Assembly: GCA_003725745.1 (NCBI GenBank)
Contig: RHDP01000001.1
Span: 3,976,501-4,040,500 of the forward strand
DNA: 64,000 bases
Source of the DNA: Streptomyces sp. I6
GTDB taxonomy: Bacteria > Actinomycetota > Actinomycetes > Streptomycetales > Streptomycetaceae
Reading direction: 5' to 3'
In this document: positions 1 through 8,714 of the stretch, in pieces
Position numbering within the stretch: position 1 is the first letter of the stretch
Layout of the letters: the number at the start of each line of letters is the position of its first letter
Translations under genes and position numbers: made by a program
The notes under the pieces: generated by a model
Told to the model about the DNA's origin: nothing
Databases searched by the model: none
The model's input: the letters and a program-made list of their open reading frames with translations, nothing else

Positions 1-980
1 CCGCCGTGATGCTGCTGGGCGTCAGCTTCGTCTACGCAACGACGGGAAGCCTGCACCTGACCCGGATCGCGGCCCGCATGGACGACGTCCCCGGCCGGCT
101 GGACACGCTGGCCGCGGCCGGTGTGGCGCTCACCCTGGTCGGCTTCGCCTTCAAGACGGCGGCCGTGCCGTTCCACTTCTGGGTGCCCGACACCTATGTG
201 GGCGCGCCGCTGCCCGTCGCCGCCTACCTCTCCGTCATCGGCAAGGCCGTCGGCTTCTCCGGGCTGATCCTGGTGACGGTCATCGCCTTCCCCGCCCACG
301 CCGGCGTGTGGGGCCCTGCCGTAGCCGTGCTGGCGGCCCTGACCATGACCGCGGGCAACGTCGCCGCAGTACGCCAGTCCGCCACCCGCGCCCACAGCGC
401 CGTACGGCTGCTGGCCTGGTCCTCCGTGGGGCAGGCGGGCTACATCCTGGTCCCGGTCGCCGCCGCCGCCCGGTCGGGGGACGTACCGATCGGCGCCACC
501 GTCGCGTACGCCCTGATGTACGCCGTCGTGAACCTCGGGGCCTTCGCCGTGGTCGCCCTGGTCGCCCGTACGAAGCCGCTGAACCGGATCGCGGACTACC
601 GCGGCCTGTACGCGACGCGCCCCGCGGCCGCCCTGGCGCTGGGCTTCTTCCTGCTCTGCCTGGCCGGTCTGCCGCCCGGTGTCATCGGTCTCTTCGCCAA
701 GGTCGCGGTGTTCTCGGTCGCGGTCGACGCCGGCCTCGGCTGGCTCGCCGTCGTCATGGCCGTCAACGTCGTGATCGCGCTCTACTACTACCTGCAGTGG
801 ACCGCACAGCTCTTCCGGGCGCCGGAGGAGGCGCCCGCGCCCGCACCGGAGGGCCCGCCGGCCCGGCGCCGCGGCCCCGCACTGGTCACCACCGCCATCG
901 CCCTCACCGCCGCCGCGGGCGTCGTGCTGTCCGGCTGGCCGCAGCTGGTGCTGCGCTTCGCGGCCGTCGACCTCTTCTGA
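1..980 (+). CDS. nuoN: NADH-quinone oxidoreductase subunit N, 3' part
   Basis: This is the C-terminal part of the membrane proton-pumping subunit NuoN of respiratory complex I; the reading frame is open at the left edge, so the start lies outside. The visible ~325 residues form a run of hydrophobic helices with the antiporter-like signature around FKTAAVPFHFWVPDTYVGAP, the loop carrying the conserved Lys and His of the proton_antipo_M family. A later HSAVRLLAWSSVGQAGY segment is also typical of NuoN. NuoN is normally the last gene of the nuo operon, and the next gene is unrelated, which fits. The Ala/Pro/Arg-rich linker near the C-terminus (EEAPAPAPEGPPARRR) is a usual streptomycete extension. 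Confidence 0.95.
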   Translation, partial: AVMLLGVSFVYATTGSLHLTRIAARMDDVPGRLDTLAAAGVALTLVGFAFKTAAVPFHFWVPDTYVGAPLPVAAYLSVIGKAVGFSGLILVTVIAFPAHAGVWGPAVAVLAALTMTAGNVAAVRQSATRAHSAVRLLAWSSVGQAGYILVPVAAAARSGDVPIGATVAYALMYAVVNLGAFAVVALVARTKPLNRIADYRGLYATRPAAALALGFFLLCLAGLPPGVIGLFAKVAVFSVAVDAGLGWLAVVMAVNVVIALYYYLQWTAQLFRAPEEAPAPAPEGPPARRRGPALVTTAIALTAAAGVVLSGWPQLVLRFAAVDLF

Positions 981-1153
981 CCCGCCGGCGACGGGGAGCG
1001 CGGGACCGGGGCCCGGCCGGCCCGTGGAAGCAGCACCGCCGGGCAGGCGGAACCAGCGGTTCGACAAGCGGCGCCCCGAGCGGGCACGGTGGTGGCCGCA
1101 CACGGACGGCAGCAGGGCCGACATGGCGGCAGCGACGGCAAAGGAGTACCGCT

Positions 1154-1612
1154 GTGCTGAGCGGGTTCAAGGACTTCATCCTCCGCGGGAACGTGATCAC
1201 CCTGGCGATCGGTCTCGCGGTCGGCTCCGCCTTCACGGCGGTCGTCACGGGATTCAGCAACGCCTTCATCACCCCGCTGATCGGCGTGGCCACGCAGGGC
1301 GCCGGCGACTTCAGCAAGGCGGTCTTCACCGTCCAGGGGGTGAAGTTCCCCTACGGACTCTTCGTCAGCGCCGCCATCGCCTTCCTCATCACCGCGGCGG
1401 TCCTCTACTTCTTCGTCGTCGTCCCGATGCTGAAGGTGCAGAACCGCTTCACCAAGGAGGAGCCGGCCGGGATCAAGGCCGCGGTGCGCGACTGCCCGCG
1501 CTGCTACACGGAGATCCCCGCGATCGCCAGCCGCTGCGGGCACTGCACCAGCGACGTGCAGCCGCTCCCCGAGGCACTCGAGAAGGCCGGGCTGCTCCCC
1601 TCGCAGCGCTGA
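1154..1612 (+). CDS. mscL: Large-conductance mechanosensitive channel with C-terminal zinc-ribbon motif
   Basis: An MscL-family channel that opens under membrane tension to release solutes in osmotic downshock. The 152-residue product begins with the MscL N-terminal amphipathic helix and pore helix (GFKDFILRGNVITLAIGLAV) and has a second membrane helix around residues 68-92. GTG at 1154 is chosen because AAGGAG lies 7 nt upstream and it begins at the family's usual N-terminus. Unusually for classical MscL, the tail carries C114-x2-C117 and C128-x2-C131, a zinc-ribbon-like arrangement, followed by a short acidic tail. It stands alone between nuoN and the htpX-like gene. Confidence 0.93.
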   Translation: MLSGFKDFILRGNVITLAIGLAVGSAFTAVVTGFSNAFITPLIGVATQGAGDFSKAVFTVQGVKFPYGLFVSAAIAFLITAAVLYFFVVVPMLKVQNRFTKEEPAGIKAAVRDCPRCYTEIPAIASRCGHCTSDVQPLPEALEKAGLLPSQR

Positions 1613-1774
1613 GCCGACCGGGTCACCCGAACGGCCCAGCGGTGCCGCCGCCCACGTCCGTGGCGGCGGGGGAACCCGCGGCTCCCGCCTGGCGTTGACC
1701 AGTACGGGAGGGTCCACTGGAGAGCGGACCACGACCGCAGAGGTTCCCCTGCCGAGCCACTTGGAGGGCGTACC

Positions 1775-2638
1775 GTGCACCGCCGGCACAACGGACTGAG
1801 GACCGCCGTTCTCCTCGGAGGGCTGTCGGCCCTCATCATCGTCATCGGCAGTCTGTTCGGCCGTACCGGCCTGGTCGTCGCCGTGGTCGTCGCCCTCGGG
1901 ACGAACGCCTACGCCTACTGGAACAGCGACAAGCTCGCACTGCGGGCCATGCGCGCCCGCCCGGTGAGCGAGTTCGAGGCACCCGCGCTGTACCGGATCG
2001 TCCGCGAGCTCTCCACCCACGCCCGCCAGCCGATGCCCCGGCTGTACATCTCGCCGACCCAGGCGCCGAACGCCTTCGCCACGGGGCGCAATCCGCGCAA
2101 CGCGGCGGTCTGCTGCACCGAGGGCATCCTGCGGATCCTCAACGAGCGCGAGCTGCGAGCCGTGCTCGGCCACGAGCTGAGCCACGTCTACAACCGCGAC
2201 ATCCTCATCTCGTCGGTGGCCGGCGCCCTCGCCTCCGTGATCATGTTCCTGGTGAACTTCGCCTGGCTGATTCCCATAGGCCGCTCGGACGACGACGACG
2301 GCCCCGGGCTGCTCGGCCTGCTGCTGATCATGATCCTGGGTCCGCTCGCGGCGTCCGTCATCCAGCTCGCCATCAGCCGCTCCCGCGAGTTCGAGGCCGA
2401 CGCGGACGGAGCCAGGCTCACGGGCGACCCGCTCGCCCTCGCGAGCGCCCTGCGTAAACTCGATGAGGGCACCAAGCAACTGCCGCTGCCGCCCGAGCCG
2501 AAGATCGAGACGGCAAGCCATATGATGATCGCCAATCCCTTCAGGCCGGGACAGACCGTCACCAGGCTCTTCAGCACCCACCCACCGATGGCCGAACGCA
2601 TCGCCCGTCTCGAACAGATGGCAGGTCACCGCCCATGA
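1775..2638 (+). CDS. htpX: HtpX-like M48 membrane zinc metalloprotease
   Basis: A membrane-embedded M48B metallopeptidase of the HtpX type, which degrades misfolded membrane proteins. Two N-terminal membrane segments (about residues 10-50) are followed by the HELSH zinc-binding motif near residue 133 and the downstream FEADADGA motif supplying the third zinc ligand. A membrane hairpin lies between them. Length (287 aa) matches the family. GTG at 1775 is preceded by GGAGG at 1763-1767. Its stop overlaps the start of the next gene by 4 bases (ATGA), so the two are probably translated together. Confidence 0.92.
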   Translation: MHRRHNGLRTAVLLGGLSALIIVIGSLFGRTGLVVAVVVALGTNAYAYWNSDKLALRAMRARPVSEFEAPALYRIVRELSTHARQPMPRLYISPTQAPNAFATGRNPRNAAVCCTEGILRILNERELRAVLGHELSHVYNRDILISSVAGALASVIMFLVNFAWLIPIGRSDDDDGPGLLGLLLIMILGPLAASVIQLAISRSREFEADADGARLTGDPLALASALRKLDEGTKQLPLPPEPKIETASHMMIANPFRPGQTVTRLFSTHPPMAERIARLEQMAGHRP

Positions 2639-3027
2639 AGACAGTCCTCAACGTCATCTGGCTCGTCCTGTGCGGATTCTGGATGTTCCTCGGCTATCTG
2701 CTGGCCGGCGTGCTGCTCTGCATCACCGTCATCGGCATCCCCTTCGGGCTGGCCGCCTTCCGCATCGGCGTCTACGCGCTGTGGCCCTTCGGCCAGACCG
2801 TGGTGGAGCGCCGGGACGCGGGCGCCCCGTCCTGCATCGGCAACGTGCTCTGGCTGGTCCTGGCCGGCTGGTGGCTGGCGCTCGGGCACATCGCCACGGG
2901 CATCGCCCTCTGCCTCACCATCATCGGCATCCCGCTGGGCATCGCGAACTTCAAGCTGATCCCCGTCTCACTGCTGCCGCTGGGCAAGGAGATCGTGCCG
3001 AGCGACCAGCCGTTCGCCACGAGGTGA
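2635..3027 (+). CDS. YccF domain inner-membrane protein
   Basis: A 130-residue membrane protein with the duplicated YccF (DUF307) unit. Each half has a helix with an LGYLLAG or LGHIATG motif followed by TVIGIPFG or TIIGIPLG and a WPFG/LPLG turn. The biochemical function of YccF proteins is not established. The gene is coupled to the upstream M48 protease by an ATGA overlap, which suggests a role in membrane-protein homeostasis; that is inference. Confidence 0.9.
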   Translation: MKTVLNVIWLVLCGFWMFLGYLLAGVLLCITVIGIPFGLAAFRIGVYALWPFGQTVVERRDAGAPSCIGNVLWLVLAGWWLALGHIATGIALCLTIIGIPLGIANFKLIPVSLLPLGKEIVPSDQPFATR

Positions 3028-3060
3028 CGCGGATGCCCGGCCTCCCCGCGACCGAGGGCG

Positions 3061-4304
3061 TCAGGACCGTCCCCGGCTGACCCTCGCCCGTACCGCGTAC
3101 GCCGCCGCGCCCGCCGCCAGAACCAGACAGCCCGCCACCACCGACGACAGCGGCAGTGCGAACGCCAGCACCAGACAGCCCGCCAGCCCGACGGCGGTCA
3201 GCACCCGCCCCCGGGAACCGAGCGTCCAGGCCGAGGCGTTGGCGATGGCGTAGTACACGAGCACACCGAACGACGAGAATCCGATCGCGTCCCGCAGATC
3301 CGCCGTCGCCGCCACCACGGCCACCACCGACCCCACCGCGAGTTCCGCGTGGTGCGGGATCCGGAAGCGGGGGTGGACGGCGGCGAGCGTCCGCGGCAGA
3401 TGGCCGTCCCTGGCCATCGCCAGCGTCGTCCGGGACACACCGAGGATCAGCGCGAGCAGCGAGCCCAGCGCGGCCACCGCCGCCCCGGCCGTCACCACGG
3501 GGACCAGCCCTTCCGCCCCCGCCGCCCGTACCGCCTCGGCCAGCGGGGCCGCCGCCCGGCCGAGTCCGCCGGCGCCCAGCACGGAGACGACCGCACAGGC
3601 CACGGCCACGTACACCGCCAGGGTGATCCCCAGGGCGAGGGGGATCGCGCGCGGGATCGTCCGGGCCGGGTCCCTCACCTCCTCGCCGAGCGTGGCGATC
3701 CGCGCGTACCCGGCGAAGGCGAAGAACAGCAGTCCGGCCGCCTGCAGCACACCCCCGCGCCGCCGCCGGGGCCACCCGACAGGAGCCGCCCGGGGTCCGC
3801 GGACGGCGAGGCGAGGGAGGCGACGGCCACCGCCGCCAGTACCGCCAGTACGATCGCGACGATCGCCCGGGTCAGCCAGGCGGACTTCCGGACGCCTCCG
3901 TAGTTCACGGCCGTCAGGGCCACGACAGCGGCCACGGCGACGGCATGCGCCTGCTCCGGCCACAGGTACGCCCCCACCGTCAGCGCCATCGCCGCGCACG
4001 AGGCGGTCTTGCCGACGACGAACGCCCAGCCCGCGAGATACCCCCAGAACGGTCCGAGCCGCTCCCGCCCGTACACATACGTCCCGCCCGACGCCGGGTA
4101 GCGAGCCGCGAGCCGGGCCGACGCCGTGGCGTTGCAGTACGCGACGACCGCGGCGAGCCCCAGGGCCAGGAGCAGCACCGGCCCGGTGCCGGCCGCCTCG
4201 CCCGCGGGTGCCAGGGCGACGAACACCCCGGCGCCGACCATCGAGCCCAGACCGATGACCACGGCGTCGAACACGCCCAGCGACCTGCGCAGTTCATGTG
4301 TCAT
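3061..4304 (-). CDS. APC-family amino acid permease (frameshifted as given)
   Basis: An amino acid/polyamine/organocation transporter. The N-terminal half has the APC signature GLGSMVGAGVFVALAPAG and a YPASGGTYVYGRE motif. The C-terminal half continues with FFAFAGYARIATLGEEVRDP and IPRAIPLALGIT, but in another frame. Adding one base to the C run at 3752-3756 joins the two halves into a normal ~414-residue, 12-helix protein, so a sequencing under-call is likelier than a pseudogene. ATG at 4304 (MTHELRRSLGVFD) is the natural start. It is convergent with the yccF gene and divergent from the small GlsB gene. Confidence 0.85.
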
Positions 4305-4419
4305 ACGCCGCACCCTACGCACGGCCGCAACCGCACCACCCACCCCGGTCGTCTGACATGACAACAGCGCGTTACGGGCAGGAGCCCGAGGACGCGCACA
4401 AGGAAAGGCAGGTCATGGC

Positions 4420-4689
4420 ATGGGCATCATCAGCTGGATCATCCTCGGGCTGCTCGCCGGAGTCGTCGCCAAGATCCTGCTTCCGGGCCGCGATCCGGGC
4501 GGACTGATCGGCACCACCCTCATCGGAGTCGCCGGCGCCTTCGTCGGCGGCTGGATATCGTCCCGCTTCCTGGACCGGCCGATCGCCCAGGACTTCTACG
4601 ACGGTGCCACCTGGGTGTCCGCCATCGGCGGTGCACTCGTCCTGCTGATCGCGTACCGCATCCTCTTCGGCCACTCCCGGGCCCGCTAG
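4420..4689 (+). CDS. GlsB/YeaQ/YmgE family stress-response membrane protein
   Basis: An 89-residue protein of the transglycosylase-associated/GlsB family, thought to act in general stress at the membrane. It has three hydrophobic segments with glycine-rich packing motifs (IILGLLAGVVAKILLPG, then IGTTLIGVAGAFVGGW, then a final helix before FGHSRAR). ATG 4420 follows an AGGAAAGG stretch at 4401-4408. It is a single-gene unit followed by strong GC hairpins. Confidence 0.9.
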   Translation: MGIISWIILGLLAGVVAKILLPGRDPGGLIGTTLIGVAGAFVGGWISSRFLDRPIAQDFYDGATWVSAIGGALVLLIAYRILFGHSRAR

Positions 4690-4699
4690 CGGCCACTCC

Positions 4700-4727
4700 C
4701 GGGCCCGCCCGCTAGCGAGCGGGCCCG
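4700..4727. terminator. GC hairpin between convergent genes
   Basis: CGGGCCCG...CGGGCCCG arms around a CGCTAGCG centre form a near-perfect hairpin in the 234-base gap between glsB and the convergent methyltransferase gene. A further cgggcccggg palindrome follows at about 4736-4746. There is no U-tract, as is usual for streptomycete terminators. Confidence 0.55.
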
Positions 4728-4812
4728 GCCCGTCGCGGGCCCGGGTGCCTCGGCTCCCCGAAGCCTCAGCCCCGGGGACGTCGGCTCCACGCCCGTGGAC
4801 GGCCGGCCCCGG

Positions 4813-4854
4813 TTCCCGGAGTCCGCTTCCCGGAGTCCCCTTCCCGGAGTCCCC
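4813..4854. repeat. Three tandem copies of a 14-bp unit
   Basis: The unit TTCCCGGAGTCCCC (the first copy ends CCGC) is repeated head-to-tail three times in the spacer between glsB and the methyltransferase gene. No coding function is seen. Confidence 0.8.
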
Positions 4855-4923
4855 GAATCGATCCGCTCGCGCACGAACAGTCCGGGGCCCATGGCGCCGG
4901 TGCTCTTCCCGGCCTGCCCGGGC

Positions 4924-5460
4924 TCACGGAACCAGCGTGCCCGCGCCCACCCGGGTCGGCCCCAGTGCGCCTTCCAGCCCGAGAAGCCACTCCTTGTTCG
5001 GCAGTCCGCCCGCGTAGCCGCGCAGTGCGCCGTCGGCACCGATCACCCGGTGGCACGGGCGCACGACCAGGAGCGGATTGCGGCCGATCGCCGTTCCCAC
5101 GGCCCTCACCCCGGCCCCCGCGGCGCCGACCCTTTCGGCGATCCGGCCGTAGCTCGCCGTCCGGCCGTACGGGATCTCCTCCACCGCCCGCCAGACACGC
5201 CGCTGGAAGTCCGTGCCGGAGCCGGGCGCGAACTCGATCGAGAAACGCGTCAGCTCCCCGTCGAAATAGGCCCGGAGCTGCCCCTCGATCTCCTCGAACG
5301 CCCCCGCAGCGAACCGCCGGCCGTGCCGAGACTCCGCCGCGCCCTTCTGCCCGGGCAGCGAGAGGGAGACGAGCGCGGTCCCGCCGACTGCGGTCGCGGA
5401 CTCCTCACCGGCCAGCAGCAGCTCACCGAGCGGGCTGTCGACCGTCGCGTACACCGTCAT
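4924..5460 (-). CDS. ogt: Methylated-DNA--[protein]-cysteine S-methyltransferase
   Basis: A suicide DNA-repair protein that transfers the methyl group from O6-methylguanine to its own cysteine. The C-terminal half has the diagnostic RPCHRVIG active site containing the acceptor Cys, preceded by GRTASYGRIAERVG (the winged-helix with the arginine finger region) and followed by GYAGGLPNKEWLL. ATG at 5460 is preceded by GAGAGGAAG. The 178-residue length is typical of Ogt/MGMT proteins. It is a monocistronic unit just downstream of yajQ on the same strand. Confidence 0.95.
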   Translation of the reverse strand: MTVYATVDSPLGELLLAGEESATAVGGTALVSLSLPGQKGAAESRHGRRFAAGAFEEIEGQLRAYFDGELTRFSIEFAPGSGTDFQRRVWRAVEEIPYGRTASYGRIAERVGAAGAGVRAVGTAIGRNPLLVVRPCHRVIGADGALRGYAGGLPNKEWLLGLEGALGPTRVGAGTLVP

Positions 5461-5650
5461 GGCTCTTCCTCTCTCCCGTGGGCCCGTCCCCGCGCGGCCC
5501 GTGCCTACGAGTCTGCGGCGCGGGCGTCGCCGGGTCTGGCGGATTTCCGACATCGCACCGGGCGGTCAGGGTCAGGCGGCGGGGGTGGCGCGGCCCGGCC
5601 GCACCACCCCCGAACGCCTCCCCGCCGGGCCGGCCGGCTCAGCAGAGGTC

Positions 5651-6139
5651 TCAGCGGTAGTTCACGAACTGCAGGGCGAAGTCGAAGTCCTTGCCCTTCA
5701 GCAGCGCGATGACGGCCTGCAGATCGTCCCGGCTCTTCGAGCTGACCCGCAGCTCGTCGCCCTGCACCTGGGCCTTGACACCCTTGGGGCCCTCGTCGCG
5801 GATGGTCTTGGCGACCTTCTTCGCGTTCTCCTGGGAGATGCCCTCCTGGATCGAGGCGAAGATCTTGTACTCCTTGCCGGAGAGCTGCGGCTCGCCGGCC
5901 TCCAGCGCCTTCAGTGAGATGCCGCGCTTGATCAGCTTCGACTGGAAGATGTCGAGGATCGCCTTGACCCGCTCCTCGCCGCTCGCCTGCATCAGGATCT
6001 TCTCGCCCGACCACTCGATGGTCGCGCCGGTGCCCTTGAAGTCGTAGCGCTGCGAGATCTCCTTCGCGGCCTGGTTGAGGGCGTTGTCGACCTCCTGCCG
6101 CTCGACCTTCGAGACGATGTCGAAACTGGAGTCGGCCAT
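5651..6139 (-). CDS. YajQ family nucleotide-binding protein
   Basis: A 162-residue YajQ-family protein (UPF0234). Family members bind cyclic di-GMP or nucleotides. The whole family pattern is present: [20 protein letters not shown] at the N-terminus, [27 protein letters not shown], then [13 protein letters not shown] and the terminal [13 protein letters not shown] 6139 lies 8 nt from AAGGAG. It precedes tRNA-Tyr divergently. Confidence 0.95.
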   Translation of the reverse strand: MADSSFDIVSKVERQEVDNALNQAAKEISQRYDFKGTGATIEWSGEKILMQASGEERVKAILDIFQSKLIKRGISLKALEAGEPQLSGKEYKIFASIQEGISQENAKKVAKTIRDEGPKGVKAQVQGDELRVSSKSRDDLQAVIALLKGKDFDFALQFVNYR

Positions 6140-6329
6140 GTCCTGTGGCTCCTTGTATCGGGTGGCTAGACGCGCGGCCGGATGCCCGGACCGCCAGGGC
6201 AAAGCCTAGCCACCCGCGTCCGCCGCAGGTGCTGATCAAACCGGTGGCGGAGCACCCCTGGGGATCGGGTATCGTTTACGTCGTTGCCACGGAGCACGAC
6301 GCGCAAGCGGCTCCAGAGCGACATCCCAT

Positions 6330-6411
6330 GGCGGTGTGCCCGAGTGGCCAATGGGAGCGGACTGTAAATCCGTCGGCTTAGCCTACCCAGGTTCGAATCC
6401 TGGCGCCGCCA
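6330..6411 (+). tRNA. tRNA-Tyr (anticodon GTA)
   Basis: A class II tRNA of 82 nt with a long variable arm. The acceptor stem GGCGGTG (6330-6336) pairs with CGCCGCC (6404-6410), the discriminator is A at 6411, the anticodon GTA is at 6364-6366, and the T-loop is GGTTCGAATCC. CCA is not encoded. The tRNA-Tyr gene of S. coelicolor is the known attB of the integrative element SLP1, and an accessory island follows here too. Confidence 0.96.
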
Positions 6412-6419
6412 CGCGAAGT

Positions 6420-6463
6420 GAGACCCCCGTTGACCTGCGGAGAAGCAGGGCGGCGGGGGTCTC
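6420..6463 (+). terminator. Terminator after tRNA-Tyr
   Basis: GAGACCCCCG (6420-6429) and CGGGGGTCTC (6454-6463) form a perfect 10-bp stem immediately after the tRNA, followed by CTCGTT. Confidence 0.75.
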
Positions 6464-6689
6464 CTCGTTGCCCCGGGCGATCTTTCGAGGGGCACGGAAG
6501 GCGAGTGGCCTGTCGGATTCCGTTCCTCTCGGATCCGGGCGCCGACCGGCACGTGCGGGCCATGCGCGGTCCAGGTTTCGGTGAGAGGCGGGGCGCACCC
6601 CGACCCGGTGGTGGTGATCTCCAAGGCGCTGCGGCGCCGGCTCAGGAACGGCCCCGGCCGGATCCTGCTGGGGGAGCGGCAGTCCGCTG

Positions 6690-6790
6690 CCGCACCCCGC
6701 CGGCGATGTCCGCCTGCCACAACTGCGTCGCGCGGTCCCGCTGCCAGGCCTGCAATCCGGCCGCCTCCGCCACCGGGCGCCCGGTTCCAC
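6690..6790 (-). pseudogene. Possible eroded IS481-type integrase fragment
   Basis: On the minus strand about 30 codons read VAEAAGLQAWQRDRATQLWQ then ADIAGGV. This resembles the segment before the first catalytic Asp (typically ...QLWQMDIVGGV) of IS481-type DDE integrases common in Streptomyces. Nothing recognisable continues on either side, so it would be a relic. The rest of the 6464-6882 interval shows no other gene. Confidence 0.35.
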
Positions 6791-6882
6791 CAGCCCGATG
6801 CCGGACCGGGAGAGCAGGCTTGCCTGATCCGACGGGGCGCTTCGCGTGCGCGGCGTCGCCGCGGCTCGAGATCGGGTGGGAT

Positions 6883-7272
6883 CTACAGGTCGCCTCGCTG
6901 GAAGGAGCGGGCCGCGGCCATGACTTCCTTGTAGCGTCCCTCACTGATCGCCTCGATGGGCGAGTCGTCCTCGAGCTGGGGGTTCATGCCCATCATCCAT
7001 GCCCGGGCGATGTGGGGGTTCTCGCAGTTGGCGATGAAGTTGAAGACCTGGCAGGCGGCTCGCAGGCGGACTTCGGAGTCGATGCGTGGGGCGTTCTGCC
7101 CCCTGGCCCACCGCCCGACTTGCTTGTGGTCCTCTACGCCCGCGATGAAGGCGGCGACTCGCTGACTGAAGGTCTCCTGCAGGAAGCGGGCCATGTCCGC
7201 GGGCGACTGCCCGGCGGTGTCACGTAGGGCGCGGGCCTCGGCTTCTGCGGCGGTCTCTCGCTGAGTCTGCAT
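6883..7272 (-). CDS. Xre/MbcA/ParS-like antitoxin candidate
   Basis: A 129-residue protein with a helical N-terminal region resembling an Xre/MbcA DNA-binding fold (around FIAGVEDHKQVGRWARG). Its C-terminus, ARAWMMGMNPQLEDDSPIEA followed by an AARSF helix, fits the DUF2384 toxin-binding domain of Xre/MbcA/ParS antitoxins. Start ATG 7272 is supported by GAGGAG 4-5 nt upstream; longer in-frame starts lack a Shine-Dalgarno site. Its likely partner is the RES-domain protein encoded 492 bases upstream on the same strand. Antitoxins of this class normally precede the toxin and are adjacent to it, so this order is unusual. Confidence 0.65.
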   Translation of the reverse strand: MQTQRETAAEAEARALRDTAGQSPADMARFLQETFSQRVAAFIAGVEDHKQVGRWARGQNAPRIDSEVRLRAACQVFNFIANCENPHIARAWMMGMNPQLEDDSPIEAISEGRYKEVMAAARSFQRGDL

Positions 7273-7764
7273 GGTCTCCTCGATTCCTCGCCGGCCGATG
7301 GGCTGCAGCGAAGGAGTGATCGCGCTCAACGCGCTAAGACTTCGGGTGTGTTGATGCGCGGACGGAGTCTGCGGCACGTGAGGCTGGTGCCGTTCCTGCT
7401 CGTGTCCGGTTCACTGCTGATGGCAGCACACCACGTCGGCCTTGAGGAGGCGTTCACGATCGGGGAGGTGCTCGTTGCGCCTGGCTGATGCAGCGGTGTC
7501 CATCCACGTAAGAGCCGGGGTATGGGTGGCGAGCCGGTCAACATGTGTGCTCCTCACGGTTGTTGGACGAAGGGTACCCGTTTAGGGGGTACTCACTCCA
7601 TGGTTTTCCCACTTCGAAACAGCCCTAAATCCCACCGGTGACTCTTGCGACAGGGTGGTGAGCTGCGATTTCATTCCTGTGCATCGAGTTGCAGAAGTGT
7701 GACGTCGGCCGTACGCGACGACCTGATCGGGCGACAGCACGTACGGCCGGACGGCGTAAACGGG
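7273..7764. other. Spacer between RES and Xre-like genes; candidate operator
   Basis: A perfect 6-bp inverted repeat, GTACCC (7574-7579) and GGGTAC (7587-7592) with a 7-nt spacer, could be an operator for the antitoxin gene. A 72-codon minus-strand frame (7326-7544) has GAGGAG ahead of its ATG but mixed codon use including two TTA codons and no recognisable homology, so it is not called as a gene. Composition is less GC-rich than the surrounding core genes. Confidence 0.4.
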
Positions 7765-8445
7765 TCACCTGACGGTCAGGCCGTACTCGTGGGCGACCTC
7801 GCGCAGCGCCCGGTCCTCCACCTGGATGGGGCGACGTTCGGCTTCCTTCAACTCGGTGTCGCGCAGGATCGCCCAGCAACGCCGGCCGCCGTAGCTGGAG
7901 CGGTAGGTGATGCCCTGGAAGAGCTGATGGCCGGCCTCGTTGCGCTGGGCGACGGCCCATGCGGCGATCTGACGGGTGATGCGCCGGTCCTTGCTGTGCA
8001 GATGGTCGTCTGTCAGCGGTCCCTGCACGCCGAAGTCCCGCAGTTCGGCCCGCAGGTCCCTGGCCAGTTCGGCACGGGTCGCCTCGGTTTCGACGTCGAG
8101 GAACTGCGCCTGGTGAACCGGGACGAGACGGACGAGTATCCGCATGTCCCGCCAGCTGGAGGCGATGTCTCTCAGCGCCATCCGCCCCGGCCCCGGTGCC
8201 GTGCCGTGCATGAGTTCGCGGACCTTGGGGGCGAGCCGGAACGGCGCCAGCGCCTCGGCGTAGCACCCGGCGGGGTCGGATGCGCAGTAGAGCATGCCGT
8301 AGGAGAACAGGCTGAAGCGTCCGGCAGCGGAGCCGTCGAAGGTCTCCGGTTCCACCTGGTTGTAGCTGACGGCGTCGTCAGCCCAGCCCAGACGCCACAC
8401 GCCCTCGTCCGGGGCAGTTGTGCAGGTGACTGGTGGGATGGTCAT
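7765..8445 (-). CDS. RES-domain protein, putative NAD+-degrading toxin
   Basis: A 226-residue protein with the RES fold. It shows GRFSLFSYGMLYCASDPAGC followed by YAEAL, where the conserved Arg, Tyr and Glu of the NAD+ phosphorylase active site fall, and a later YRSSYGGRRCWAIL that fits the conserved C-terminal Ser region. RES toxins such as MbcT destroy NAD+ and are neutralised by Xre/ParS-type antitoxins. The product is larger than minimal RES toxins. Start ATG 8445 is chosen for GAGGGGG upstream; an alternative ATG lies at 8487. The Xre-like gene follows on the same strand after a 492-base gap. Confidence 0.75.
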   Translation of the reverse strand: MTIPPVTCTTAPDEGVWRLGWADDAVSYNQVEPETFDGSAAGRFSLFSYGMLYCASDPAGCYAEALAPFRLAPKVRELMHGTAPGPGRMALRDIASSWRDMRILVRLVPVHQAQFLDVETEATRAELARDLRAELRDFGVQGPLTDDHLHSKDRRITRQIAAWAVAQRNEAGHQLFQGITYRSSYGGRRCWAILRDTELKEAERRPIQVEDRALREVAHEYGLTVR

Positions 8446-8714
8446 CGCTGCTGCCCCCTCTGCCCGCCGGTCCTGCTCTGTTCGCATCGTGTGGTGTCCG
8501 GTTCGGGCAGGGAGCGGACGACTGGCGAGGGCGGGCGGGATAACGCAGCAGTCATAGATCCTCGCTTTGCGCGGTGACGTGACGGTCAGGGTGTACGGGT
8601 CTGGCGGGCGTGGCTGAAGATTCTCTCGTGACGGACGTCGTCATGCCTGCTGGCGCAGGCCGGCTGGTGCGGCGCACGGGTGGAGCGTTGAAGCACATGA
8701 ACGGCGCATGGATC
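8446..8714. other. Spacer upstream of RES gene
   Basis: This 269-base gap separates the RES gene from the end of the WD40 gene; all genes around it are on the minus strand. No gene, RNA or clear hairpin was found. It should contain the promoter of the RES gene. Confidence 0.4.

Noticed and set aside
788-2629. 613-codon minus-strand frame across nuoN, mscL and htpX
   Set aside because: It runs antisense through three well-supported genes and has no recognisable domain.
7326-7544. 72-codon frame with a good Shine-Dalgarno between the RES and Xre-like genes
   Set aside because: Contains two TTA codons, mixed codon use and no homology; could be a real small gene but evidence is too thin.
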